Assembly: GCA_016584305.1 (NCBI GenBank)
Contig: JACEEZ010020601.1
Coordinates: 133,053 to 197,052, forward strand
Direction: 5' to 3'
Length of the DNA stretch: 64,000 nt
Source: Chionoecetes opilio
Taxonomy: Eukaryota > Arthropoda > Malacostraca > Decapoda > Majidae
The notes beneath the pieces were generated by a model, which saw nothing but the letters and a program-made list of their open reading frames with translations, was not told the origin of the DNA and made no database searches. Numbering within the stretch: the stretch's first letter is position 1; every line of letters begins with the position of its first letter. Positions 11,401 through 21,680 of the stretch are shown here, piece after piece. The position numbers and the translations under genes were made by a program.

Positions 11401-11590
11401 GAATTTCTCTCTCGCTAACTAGAGAATTGAATCCACCCCAAGCCGGAATACGTGAGGTTTCAGGGGGACTTGCACGGGCCATTTCCCAAATCAAGTCTTT
11501 TAGTACCACATCACTAGCAGACTTATCCAGTTCTTTGACTTCCCATTTCACACATGGTTCTGGTTTAGTATGGGGTTTGTTGTAGCGTTT
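8430..11590 (-). pseudogene. FEN1/XPG-like (PIN-fold) nuclease with C-terminal CXC domain, broken and intronless
   Basis: About 1,050 residues are readable on the minus strand from 11551 to the TAA at 8430-8432. The first ~530 residues (to about 10010) match nothing I recognise. Next come YLIDGMAMCQAL, then VTLVFDRYDREQSI, RHRRG, EEADTRLVLHAI, RCDDTDVLVLLVYYW and HALSGCDTTSVLYRRLGKR. Order and spacing follow the FEN1/XPG/PIN nuclease core: N-terminal DG-A, V-FD...RR, E-A, D-D-L, then a GCD glycine/acid turn with a basic G-K tail. The end reads GCRGQKCQCVIAG and, after a one-base shift, LECIDICSCGGECANRP, a CXC (tesmin/TSO1-like) cysteine cluster. Damage: TAA at 11243, frameshifts near 9990, 9795 and 8543, TAG near 9578. 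Large intronless genes with this C-terminus are, as I recall, multicopy in marine invertebrates. The nuclease reading is my inference. Confidence 0.6.
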
Positions 11591-11752
11591 GATTTCCTCC
11601 TCATCACAGCTCTGTGCATCTAGGGTTCTTAGGTTTGAGAAAGAGGTGAAGGTGAAGGTTTAGGTGAAGAAAGAAGGAAATAAAGTATGATAACTAATAC
11701 TACCTCTAATACTAATACATCAGGGTGATATTATAGTATTAATAATATAGTG

Positions 11753-11754
<2 letters not shown>
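11591..11754. other. non-coding spacer
   Basis: Short AT-rich stretch between the nuclease/CXC pseudogene and a TA microsatellite; no element ends seen. Confidence 0.4.
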
Positions 11755-11847
<93 letters not shown>

Positions 11848-11882
11848 TATATATATATATATATATGTATATATATTTATAC
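11755..11882. repeat. TA microsatellite
   Basis: About 125 bp of nearly pure TA with occasional TG/GA. It matches in position the TA tracts that precede copy A. Confidence 0.95.
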
Positions 11883-11883
11883 A

Positions 11884-11935
11884 CTCGGTTACGCTAACCA
11901 CTCTGCTACCGCCTTCCCTGTGGCGGGGAGCAAAT
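11884..11935 (-). mobile_element. tRNA-like SINE head remnant
   Basis: The minus strand reads GGTAGCAGAGTGGTTAGCG, an A-box region like that of tRNA-Ser/Leu, truncated by the TA microsatellite before any B box. Confidence 0.4.
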
Positions 11936-13119
11936 GTTTACTTTGTACATAGGTTGAAACATTAGTGCCTGCACGGCACCTGATGGGTGAAATAGTAGCA
12001 GCCTGTAGCAATTATAAATCAACAGAACTAGTGCACACATCAAAATATCTGCAGTGAAAAAAAAATATTTGCAAGCTATAAATAAATGTAGGCTACTATG
12101 AAGCAGCCTATAAGGGGCACGACTGGCAAGTTGCAGACACACAGCTAGGCAAAGGGACACTGATGTCGGTGATGCAGCGCATGTATCTTAGTATTGATGT
12201 GCGAGAGGGAAGGTCATTATTATTATTATAAAATATGAAGTGGGATATTTGTCACGAATTGTGACACAATACCTGACGCTTGAGGCGCATCCGGGTCCAG
12301 CACTGAAGGGAGGTAACGTTGAATGCGTTCTGTGGTTGCACATTACTAGCGATAATAGATGATCAACAGATGTGTAGACATATCACAATGGACGCAGATT
12401 GTTAAGTGATGTGCATCGGCGAGCTGATCGAGACACCTGTACCCCAGCTGTATTCGATGGAGAGTGACTCGAAGGGAGATGAAACCCTGGTTTTATTTGC
12501 TTATACATTTGTGAGAGGCATGTGGTCTGTCTTGATAAATTTGGAGGGGAAAAAAAAGATAAATGATGACGCTAGCAGAAGTACACGGCGCTGCCCGTAT
12601 GCCAAATATGTACCCGGGATTTTATACCTAAGTGTCTTGAAGAGAGCCCAGACCCACGTGTTCTCTTTTATTTCATTGGTGCATTATTCTAGAATGCATT
12701 TGGTTCTCCTACTTAAGTTTGGTTAGCATCCATTGATAAATGGCGACGTTGCTTCAAGAAAAACGGAAACTGTTGCAGTTATTATGTGATTCATGAGTAA
12801 CTTAGTCAGTAATTTATAGGTAAATCTATGCAATGTATTTCTTTCCATATCTTCGCATATCCACCGGGCAATTGTCTAAACTGATTTCATTAAACTAACA
12901 AGAAAGTTTACGCCAATCGGACAGTTTTTAATTTGTTTTACAAAGTGACCAGTAACATGTAGGTGTATCCAACGAAAACTTCCAATACTTTAACATTTTA
13001 GCAATCTGTAAACAAAGTGTGGCTGAAAAATATGAGGATTGAAAACCAGACGGTTATTAGGAGAGTGAGAAGAATCACTACTCCCAAAAAAGGATAGCAT
13101 TTGGGGAATCGGTGGTTAG

Positions 13120-13565
13120 GTGGGGGAGGTAGCATATGAGGTGGGGAGGGAGTGGTTATCGTCTGGAAGTGGTAAGCTCGAGGTCGCGAGTTCGAATCTC
13201 GCTGGAGGCAACTTTTTCGGCAAATGTTAATTAAAACGGTGGCCGGAGAGTTAGAATCTGGTAGTGGTGAGAACAAGATCCCGAGCTCAAGTCCCATTAG
13301 GAGCAACTCTTTCTTCCATCGTCAAGTGGCCTTAGACAACCACATGCTACCCATCAACCTTATATTCGACTGCGAGTGCGGCGGAAGACACTAGGGGGCG
13401 GCATGAGCCTTTAATCATCGCAGGTGTCACTATAAAAATCCAGCCTGCTCCACCACGGTCGAGGGCCAACAATCACACCCCTCCATAAGGAACACGCAGG
13501 GATAACCACCGGAGGGAGCCCTCAGAAGCGATAAAAAATCTACACGCGCTATAGGTTCAAACGTA
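13120..13565 (+). mobile_element. dimeric tRNA-derived SINE, copy 2
   Basis: Near-identical to 6450-6900, with the B-box-like GAGTTCGAATCTCGC near 13188. It was copied as part of the duplication, so it is not an independent insertion. Confidence 0.6.
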
Positions 13566-13618
13566 CAAGAAAAAAATATTTTAGTTCTTATTTCTCTGTT
13601 ACTGCATATATTTTTCAG

Positions 13619-13732
13619 TTTGTAACTACGATGAGTGGATGTGTCTTGATGGGAGGTGCGTACCAATCTCATCACGTTGTAATGGTATCTATGACTGTCT
13701 AGACCGCTCCGATGAGGAGAACTGCCCAGGAG
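13619..13732 (+). CDS. LDL-receptor class A repeat exon (copy B)
   Basis: The acceptor TTTTTCAG ends at 13618 and the donor GTGAGT starts at 13733. Length is 114 bp, phase 1-1. The protein is identical to the exon at 6954-7067; the only base change I see is GGC to GGT in the glycine of CNG. The flanking introns are also near-identical. Unless splicing selects one, both exons would be included and the frame kept, giving a recently duplicated LDLa module. Confidence 0.85.
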
Positions 13733-14404
13733 GTGAGTTTGTAAATTTGTTTATTGATTCTAGTGTCTTTTTTGCAAATCTGGTGATAATCAAATGGTTG
13801 TATAAGAATGTACCTATGCTGTCTTTGCTGCTACAGTCACTGCGATATTGGGTAATACTTTCATTGAAAAAGATATATCGTTAATCAATGTTGAAAAGCC
13901 GTACACGAAATGCGTGTACATGAAGTGTGTAGCAGATATATGCAGCAAAAATATAGACGAAGCCAATGCGTCCTTAAAAAATATTTTCTGGATTCATAAA
14001 AAAACATCCATACTCGTATACGCAACGACGGTCTAGTGGATAGATCTTTGACCTAAAATTATGTGGTTAGGCAATTCGAATCGTCACTGCTCCCGGCGAT
14101 TTTTAACTGACAAATTCGGGCGGTTACTGTCCCCTTTGAGCAAGGGAATAGGATTCCGGTGTATGAGGTCCCAGCATTACCAAAAAATCGGTAATAATGA
14201 GCTCCAAGCTCGCACCGGAGGGTGAAACAAATGATCTCGAGTCCGACTCCTGTGGACAAGATCATGGTTGAATCAGTACAAAATATAAAAACATAAGAAA
14301 ATAAGGAAGCTACAAGAGGCGCTTTTGAGGCGCATGTCACCTTGATATTCTCGGCAACAATCTCTTGCTTAAAGGAAGTTGTCCTCCTCCTCCTCCTCCT
14401 CCTC

Positions 14405-14905
14405 ATAAGAACATAAGAACAAAATAAAATGAGGAAGCTACAGGAGGCCGTGAGACCTACTGTACACGAGGTCGTTCTTGTTACTTAACACTACCTACAT
14501 CCACCTTTCATCCCCATCCATGAAATTATCTAGCCTCCTTTTAAATCTTCCTATTAACTCCGCACTAACTACCTTTCTACAGAGTCCATTCCAATCATTT
14601 ACCACCCTCTTTGTGAACCAGTTTTTTTTTTTTTTTTTTTTTTATCTACGCTTTTCCAGCTTGAATCCGTTACTTCTTGTACTACCCTGAGTACTAGCCG
14701 TAACAACTTGTCCTACATCTCCTTAATTGTATCCCTTTATCCTCTTAAAAACTTATATCAGATCGCCCCTTACTCTTCGCCTCTCGAGTGAGTGTAGATC
14801 TAATAGCTACAATCTCCTCTCATAACTAAAGTTACGTATCCCATGTATCATTTTGATCCTCCTGCTCTGCACTGATTCTAACAAGGCTATTTCCATCCTG
14901 TAATA
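14405..14905 (-). mobile_element. CR1-like LINE 3' end, copy B
   Basis: Same element as 7822-8190 and 33085-34200. It contains a 19-T run near 14630 and ends in the palindrome at 14867-14943. Confidence 0.75.
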
Positions 14906-14943
14906 ATTACAGGATGGAAATAGCCTTGTTAGAATCAGTGCAG
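14867..14943. repeat. 77-bp perfect palindrome
   Basis: Two 38-nt arms, exactly inverted around a single A at 14905. The left arm belongs to the CR1-like LINE; the right arm is its reverse complement, so the copy appears to turn back on itself. Confidence 0.9.
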
Positions 14944-15504
14944 ATACTTATTATAATATTATAGAGATATATAGAGATATTATACTTATTTATATTTTAC
15001 CTCCACGAAGGAGGTTATGTGATTACTTCTGTTTGTTTATGTTTGTCCCTATGTTTTTTAATAGGATTACGTAAAAGGATACGAGATGGATTTTCATGAA
15101 CGACATTCACTAGATGTGGGCTCGGCCCAGTTATGAAATATTTTTATTTGAGGAGTAGATCCGAATCTGGATCCAAGAATCCAAGAATTTTCATAAGGAT
15201 ATACAGGAGGCTTGGCGTCTGCCGGCCTTAACCTTAAAGTTATCGAAAGTACCCACTTTTTCTTTACATAGGTATATTGAATATTATATCAAAACACCTA
15301 AACAACACATAATGTGTTTTTGTAATAAGCGCGGGAAAAATCATCCCCGTTCCAGCCGCCGCGCGATTATTGCTGATGAAGACACAAAAGGTGTTCACCG
15401 AACAGCTCATCGGTCGTCTCCGATTGTAAACAACAAACGTCTGCATTAGTGATAGAACTGTCGTGTCGACGAGACAATAATTATGAGCGATTACAGTTCG
15501 GGGT

Positions 15505-15505
<1 letters not shown>
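14944..15505. other. non-coding, with a diverged dispersed repeat
   Basis: Near 15000-15130 is cctccacgaaggagg (a small hairpin), then a run ending aggattacgtaaaagg and gatggattttcatgaa. I recall similar wording in a repeat widespread among invertebrates but cannot name it safely. Near 15374 ctgatgaagacac...ggtgtt resembles part of a hammerhead core (see findings). Confidence 0.35.
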
Positions 15506-15787
<282 letters not shown>

Positions 15788-15790
<3 letters not shown>

Positions 15791-16199
15791 GGAAGCTTTC
15801 AAGAATCTCCCATTATTCGCCCTCCTCCATCACCAACACCCACCCACATCCCGACCACCAACACCAACTACAAACTGTGAGATCAAACTTTGAGAAACCG
15901 CGACACCCTCGTTCCCTCCTACGTGATTATGGAACTATCAATCAACCAATCAATTAATTTATTTACATGATCTGTGTTTGGTCTTATCAATATCTTCCTT
16001 TCAAGCACTGAAAGAGCAGTGTGAAACATTCGCTCTGCAAGGCAAGGAGGTTGGCCAGTAATAATGGAAAAACAGAAACAAGAGATGGAAGAAAGACCAG
16101 CTGAGAGAGAATAAATATAAGCTGAGAGAGGAGCTGCAGAGGCACATGCTGAGAGAGAAATTGCAGAAAGATAGTCAGAGGGAAAAAGACATTAAACTG
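15788..16199. other. non-coding lead-in to the gypsy-like element
   Basis: Contains a small CACCCAC-rich patch and a GAGAGA-rich purine stretch. No LTR pair could be delimited by eye, so the 5' end of the next element is approximate. Confidence 0.4.
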
Positions 16200-16289
16200 A
16201 CAGAAATTGCAGTTTAAGGTAAGCCCTTATTCTTACTACAACCTGATCATGCCTCCAGGTCTACCTAGTCTACCAGGGCTACCGAGCCA

Positions 16290-17147
16290 TGACATCATGC
16301 AAAGATGAAGAGGACATTGCCACTTACTTAACGAGGTTCGAGCAAGCCGCCAAGATGCTGGTTCAACCAAGAAATACCTTCGCCGTTCGTCTGGATTGCC
16401 TCCTTACTGGGATAGTTGCCGACCTCTACACGTCCCATCCAACATCCACCACTAAGAATTATTAATTACTTAAGCAAGCCTTGTTAACAGGCTTCAGCAA
16501 GACTCCGGATAGATACCGAGTGGATTTCAGGTCAGCCAAGATTGAAATAGGACAGAAATATAATTAGTTTGTTACTCAGTTATCGAAGATGTTTTTTGGC
16601 CGCGCGTTGAGGATATGAGATAATTTATTGTTTTTTGACCAATATGGTCATTACCATATGGTATGGTCAATACTGTCATTAACACCAGAACTTCGAGTAA
16701 ATAAAGGAAAGAAGACCTGCTCAGCTGAAGAGAGTAATACCACTAGCAGATGACTGGGCGTCCGCCCACAACGCCTATCCAAAGGTTTCCTACAACAACT
16801 CTGAGAAAACCGCCGATCGACATGCTACTCCACTGAAGTTTCTACATTCTTCTAAGAATCAGACTCTCGCAACTGTGACGTGTCATAATTGTGGGGAAGC
16901 GGGACACATACGACCACGCTGTCCCAAGAATCCTCGAGCATTCAAGGATGGAACAACTTCTATGGCCCCCTATACGGATGGATATTGTTTAGAAGATCGT
17001 AAAGTACCTAACTTCTCAGTTTCGGCGAGTACTAAATGGTCACGGTCTTCCTCTATAATTATGGACACTGGGTTCTCTGGTACAGTAGTTTCCAAGAAAG
17101 CCCAGTCAGACATTGACCGGATCACTCTGTCCAAAAGAGCAAGTTGC
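16290..17147 (+). pseudogene. gypsy-like Gag end and aspartic protease
   Basis: A capsid-like stretch near 16310-16560 is followed by one CCHC zinc knuckle at about 16875-16935 (CHNCGEAGHIRPRCP) in the frame that ends at 17150. About 45 residues further comes SSIIMDTGFSGTVVSKKA, the DTG active site of a retroviral-type aspartic protease, with Phe where Gly/Ala is usual after DTG. The frame breaks soon after at RASC-stop. Gag would package element RNA and the protease would process the polyprotein. Confidence 0.7.
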
Positions 17148-17154
17148 TGACTAT

Positions 17155-17654
17155 TTGGGACGCACCGACGAATTTCCTGTTGTTAAGTGTTACTTACGGT
17201 TCCGTTTTACACTGGATGGACAGATGCTGTAAGGACCCTAACTAAATTTGCTCGTGCTTTAGTTGGAAATATTCCCGGGGTGCAAGTTCCTAACAGTCCT
17301 GACAGTCCTGTCAGTGATGACGACCATTCTCTCCATAGTAACTACGGGCAAGCCACCACCGATGTTTCCCCTTTACAAGATCCATTGTCGCCTCTTCCCC
17401 TTGATGACTCTGCTTTTCCGCGAGACTCTCTCCTCTCAAGCCAAGGACGATCCCCCTTCTGGATGTCAGCCTCTACCACCTGTTGCGTCCTTCAGTACTC
17501 AAGTGGGTGCTGCGGAGACCAGAGCCGGTCGATCTAAAGAAGTTCACCCTCTAGTCCTGCCTAAGCTGCATCCTTTGTATGTGACCCATGATGAGTTTCG
17601 TCGACTTCAGGAGTCCTGTCCTTCCTGAAATGTGCACGAACCCTGGCTACCACT
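17155..17654 (+). pseudogene. gypsy-like pol linker between protease and integrase
   Basis: Two overlapping frames carry Ser/Pro-rich linker sequence and end in VTHDEFRRLQESCPS, which precedes the integrase zinc finger in this element type as I recall it. The element is then cut by the inserted LINE fragment. Confidence 0.5.
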
Positions 17655-18085
17655 AGTTGAAGGTTTGAAAGGTTTATTATACTCAAGCGATCCCGAGACG
17701 GGGTATACAGAGTAATCCCTAAACAAAGAAAATAGGCACCACTTAAACCTAAACTCAAACATATATCATATATCTATTCCTACTACGTTATATTTTCAAA
17801 AAACTTCAAAATACAACAAACAAACTTGGCTAAATTGCACATAGTACGCGTATTTGTAGTGTCAAACAACTGTTTCATTTTCATAACATTTGGGTTATCA
17901 TGATAATATTTTTTGAGGTATAATCTCCTCTTCTCCTTAAAGTGCTTACACCTAAATAAATAATGAAATTCATCAATCTCATTTGCAGTACATATAACAC
18001 ATAACCTTTCATCTATACTAACATTATTGTACCTTCCAACTACAATTGGTAATTTGCTGTTTCCACATTTAAATGACATCCCGTC
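17655..18085 (-). mobile_element. LINE 3' fragment (C-terminal Cys/His region)
   Basis: The minus strand, 18079 to 17783, reads KLPIVVGRYNNVSIDERLCV, then CTANEIDEFHYLFRC and a Lys/Tyr-rich tail, ending FFENIT before a 3' UTR that includes gagtataataaacc. The C-x2-C...H-x4-C pattern at the very C-terminus is typical of several LINE polymerases. The clade is uncertain. It is 5'-truncated and inserted antisense in the gypsy-like element. Confidence 0.65.
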
Positions 18086-18091
18086 ATCCTA

Positions 18092-18460
18092 TAGTCTATT
18101 ATTTTTATTATGGTCAAAATGCACTAAGGAAGCCTCGCCCCCTGCCTCCCCTTCTATTCTACGGGGCAGCTGGTTGGTGCATTCCTCGTATCATCACTAC
18201 CAATCACAATATCTTCACTACTTAACAGCGGCGTGACCACTGGACAGAGTAATCTTCATTACAAAGGAATCTTTGATTTTGTCACCCTCTGTAGTGAAGA
18301 TTGCTCTGTCCAGTGGTCACGCGCTGTTAAGTAGTGAAGATATTGTGATTGGTGGTGATGATACGAGGAATGCACCAATCAGCTGCCCCGTAGAAGAGAA
18401 GGGGAGGCAGGGGGCGTGGCTTCCTTAGTGCATTCTGACCATAATAAAAAAAATAGACTA
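18092..18460. mobile_element. MITE with ~165-bp inverted arms, TA target duplication
   Basis: Left end TAGTCTATTATTTTTATTAT, mirrored on the right as AATAGACTA, with TA at 18090-18091 and 18461-18462. The arms are almost perfectly complementary and meet near 18275. No coding capacity. TA duplication fits a Tc1/mariner-type mover, but the superfamily is not proven. Confidence 0.85.
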
Positions 18461-18462
18461 TA

Positions 18463-18902
18463 CGTGTTGCTATCGAAGATTCTTTTGCTGGTCATTTCTC
18501 CCACTGGAAGACCAAGATAAAGATCTTGCAAAAAATGTATTGGACAGGGATGTGCGCAAATATCTGGGATTACTGCCGTTCTTGCGCCAAGTGCCAGTGC
18601 ATGTCAGCTAAGGGACGAGTACATGTAGTAGTACCCCTTCAGCCGTTACCTGTCGTAACTGAGCCCTTCACCAGAGTCACTATCGACTTGGTAGGTCCAT
18701 TGTCTGCACCGTCCTCAGAAAGGCTTCGTTACATTTTAACACTCATAGATTTTTCCACTGGTTTACCGAGGCCAAACTTCTAAGAGATATTGACACCATA
18801 TCTGTATCTGAAGCTCTGTTAATCATCTTCACCAGATTGGGGATCACCAGGGAAATCATTTCTGACCGTAGGGCCCAGTTTACTTCCCAGCTGATGGCTG
18901 AG
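18463..18902 (+). pseudogene. gypsy-like integrase, first part
   Basis: The HHCC zinc finger is readable: SFAGHFSHWKTK (H-x3-H) then CRSCAKCQ (C-x2-C). The core begins with VTIDLVGPL (first catalytic Asp). A one-base deletion near 18770 shifts the frame to FTEAKLLRDI and SDRRAQFTSQL (second Asp; SDRGxQF is usual). The hAT insertion at 18911 cuts it within AELY. Integrase would join element cDNA to host DNA. Confidence 0.75.
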
Positions 18903-19450
18903 TTATACAATAGGGTGACAGCTATTTGGACCAACTTTTTTTTCTTCGAAAAATGAAAAAGGCAGTAGATTTTCTGGTTCCTTTATCCTAAAAACACCGC
19001 ATAAAAAGTTTCATCTCGATCAAATAATTTTAAGGCGTGCCTCATCGCACTTGAATGTCAGACACCCGGACATTTCTGGGGGGACCGCCTATCCTTATTA
19101 CTCCGGGTTTGGGTCATATGTGTGTTTTTACAACGGCTTTTTAAATGTTACTAAATGTAACTATGTAGTCACTACACATCTTCCAGACTATTCTTTACCA
19201 TTTATTTTGTTTCGAATGTATCTTACCTAAGAATATTGGAACGAAAATTGTTCCGGGGGATCACAAATCTTCGGTGTTACTGTTCACCATGTGTTTACCC
19301 ATCGCGACACAATGTGTTCTACTACTCCGCACCGTGATCGTCTTAATAAATACGAAAACCAGATAAACAAGGTTCAAAGGCATGGACGGTACGCTAGAGT
19401 ACTAACGTCACTGGAAGAATATAAACATTATCAAACCTTAACTAACCTAA

Positions 19451-20833
19451 CCTAACCTACCGCTGCCGGGCGTACCCCTCGTTGTTCACTGGGACGGAAA
19501 GTTGGTTCCCGACTCCACGATCGGCGGCAGAGGCAAAGTCGACCGTCTTCTGATTTTGGTCTCTGGGACCGGCGTCACCAAACTGCTCTCCGTGCCCAAG
19601 CTCGAGTTCGGCAGTGGACTGGCGATGGCAAACGCTCTCGTGGAGGCCCTGCACGATTGGGGCGTTGCAGACCAGGTAGTGGGTATGTGCTTCGACACGA
19701 CGGCCTCGAACACAGGCTCGCGATCAGGGGCCTGTCTGCTCATTGAGCAGCAGCTCGGTCGTGACCTGCTCAATGTCGACAGCAGGCACCACGTGCTCGA
19801 GCTCATCGCCGCGATGGCCTACGCGGTTTGTCTCAACTCCCCATCGTCCGGACCGCAAATCCCGCTCTTCACACGATTCCAGGACAAGTGGGACTTAATC
19901 GATCAGGACCAGCACGAGATCATGCCCGATGACCACCTCACGGAGGCCATCCGGGACTCCCGGGACAACCTCATCGCGGGTCTCAAGCTCCACCTGTCGC
20001 AGTTCCAGCCGCGGGAGGACTATCGCGAGCTCCTGGAGCTCTCCGTCATCGTGCTCGGCGGGATGCCGGCCCGAGGCATTCGATTCCGGCGGCCTGGGGC
20101 TCACCATCACGCGCGTTGGATGGCCAAGCTGATCTACGCTGTGAAGATCTACCTCTTCCGGCGACAGGCAAACCTGACTGCCCGGGAGAGCGCCGGCATC
20201 CTTCGGTACGTCAAGTTCATCGTCTCGGTCTACGTCCGCGCGTGGTACGCCGCGCCGAGCCCCACATCGGCCCCTGCGAACGACCTGGCCCACCTGAAGG
20301 ATTTGGTAGGGTACGAGGACAAGTCCCTCGCCAAGGCGCTTGCCGACAGCTTCGCGCGACGCCACTTGCGGTATTTGAGTGAGAGCCTCGTCCCGTTGGC
20401 GTTCTTCGACGAGGACTTATCGCTGGGAAGAAAGCGGACCATGATCGAGGCCCTCAGCTCCAATGAGGGCTCGATAGACCTCACCAAGCGGGCCGTCGTT
20501 GATCTCAAGGCCGACTTGTCGCAGAAGACCCTCGCGGACTTCGTGACCAAGTCGTCGCGAATGTTCTTCGTCACCCTGGGGATAGACGACGGCTTCCTGG
20601 AGACCGACCCGGCGGAGTGGCACGACGACCCTCGCTACGTCGCCGCAGCCCGCAAAGTCAACGGCATCCGGGTACTGAACGACTTCGCCGAGCGTGGCGT
20701 CGCCCTGATGGAAGACTACAATTTGACCCTCACCAAGGACGAGGACCAGACGCAGTACATCCTGCAGCTGGTGGAGGCGCACCGGGGAAGATTCCCCGAC
20801 GCCAACAAGAGCACCGTCACCCGGCCTCACTGA
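19451..20833 (+). CDS. hAT-like transposase, N-terminally truncated
   Basis: Open from 19451 (after a TAA at 19448) to TGA at 20831-20833, about 460 codons with no internal stop. It begins VPLVVHWDGKLVPDS without a clear ATG, then KVDRLLILVSGTGVTKLLSV, VVGMCFDTTASNTGSRSGAC, LEQ-like LLIEQQLGRDLLNVDSRHHV and HHARWMAKLIYAVKIYLFR. It ends EDQTQYILQLVEAHR. The FDTTxSNTG and RHH blocks match a hAT-like transposase family common in invertebrates, in which DNA is cut by a DDE/RNase H-fold core. The usual BED finger and N-terminal half are missing; a CCTAA patch lies right at the break. Codon use is far more GC-rich than the flanks. Confidence 0.7.
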   Translation, partial: PNLPLPGVPLVVHWDGKLVPDSTIGGRGKVDRLLILVSGTGVTKLLSVPKLEFGSGLAMANALVEALHDWGVADQVVGMCFDTTASNTGSRSGACLLIEQQLGRDLLNVDSRHHVLELIAAMAYAVCLNSPSSGPQIPLFTRFQDKWDLIDQDQHEIMPDDHLTEAIRDSRDNLIAGLKLHLSQFQPREDYRELLELSVIVLGGMPARGIRFRRPGAHHHARWMAKLIYAVKIYLFRRQANLTARESAGILRYVKFIVSVYVRAWYAAPSPTSAPANDLAHLKDLVGYEDKSLAKALADSFARRHLRYLSESLVPLAFFDEDLSLGRKRTMIEALSSNEGSIDLTKRAVVDLKADLSQKTLADFVTKSSRMFFVTLGIDDGFLETDPAEWHDDPRYVAAARKVNGIRVLNDFAERGVALMEDYNLTLTKDEDQTQYILQLVEAHRGRFPDANKSTVTRPH

Positions 20834-20866
20834 TTTTCGAAAGTCGAAAAATAAGTGTCATCCTGG
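20831..20866 (+). repeat. internal copy of the hAT right terminus
   Basis: Immediately after the transposase stop, attttcgaaagtcgaaaaa and taagtgtcatcct repeat the outer terminus at 21637-21671 (tttttcgaaagtcgagaaa, taagtgtcaccct). Confidence 0.8.
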
Positions 20867-21530
20867 TGGTCACATGAAGGGCTGTGCGTTGGGCGGACTC
20901 GTGGCCTGTGTACTTTTTCGGACGCCGGATTGTTCGTAAGGTTCTGAAGCGTACGCTCCAGTACCGTGGCGTCTGGGATGTGGAATATCGGTGCGATACT
21001 GGATAATAAATACTGGTTCTCAAGCTGCCTACGCGGTATTGCTGCGTCCCTCCTGAATTACTCATCCGGGCTAACCCGGGACCGGCCCTTGCAGCTTTTG
21101 CAGGGCCGGTCGGCCGGCCGGGCGTGTGAGGCGTCAACCATTGGTTGAAGGCTCACATGCTCGGTCGGTGGCCAGGGGCATCGTCTCGTGAATTTGCCGT
21201 GTGTGGCAATCACGAAGCGGTGCGAGCGGGGCGCAGGCGCCGCCCACACCGCCTGGAGCGCCGGGGAGGTATCCCTCAGCTCTCCCCGGCCGGGGCGGTA
21301 CCCAACAGACCTCCCCGGAGCCGGGACGGTAGCTGCCGATAGCTGTTCCGGCACCGTCCCGGCTTGGCCAGGCGGGCCGCACAGGCTAAAGCGCCATTTC
21401 GAGACGTGTATGGCTAGTGGCTACTGTTGTGTTTTTGTTCTCTGTGTGTAACTGTGCTGTAACTTTGATAAGCACTTGCTTAACGTTGAGCCCAGGAAGA
21501 CCCACAAGACGGGCTTAATAGCGTTAAGTG
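20867..21530. other. GC-rich filler inside the hAT element
   Basis: No recognisable protein. Rich in CCGG/GGCC and short palindromes (gcagcttttgcagggccggt region). It lies between the internal and outer right termini and may have been captured by the element. Confidence 0.5.
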
Positions 21531-21680
21531 TATACATTCAAGTGCGATGAGGCACGGCTAAATATTATTTGATCGGGATGAAACTTTGTATGTGATGTTT
21601 TTAAGTTAATACAAACCAGAAAATCAACTGCCTTTTTCATTTTTCGAAAGTCGAGAAATAAGTGTCACCCTATTATACAA

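Larger units (their letters stand above)
11957..14820 (+). repeat. segmental duplication, copy B
   Basis: Partner of 5327-8190. It continues the CR1-like LINE further than copy A (to about 14905), so copy B keeps the older configuration at its right edge. Confidence 0.88.
18911..21672 (+). mobile_element. hAT-superfamily DNA transposon in the gypsy integrase
   Basis: The ends are TAGGGTGACA / TGTCACCCTA and lie between two copies of TTATACAA (18903-18910 and 21673-21680), the 8-bp duplication expected of hAT. The terminal inverted repeats continue for about 130 bp with mismatches (cgaaaaatgaaaaaggcagt is common to both). Removing the element restores integrase wording across the site. It carries a GC-rich transposase-like frame on its + strand. 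Confidence 0.88.

Noticed and set aside
19895..20830. Several minus-strand frames opposite the hAT transposase
   Set aside because: Shadows produced by its GC-rich third codon positions.
19451..20833. Bacterial contamination, suggested by GC-rich composition
   Set aside because: It lies between hAT termini with an 8-bp target duplication and encodes a hAT-type transposase.
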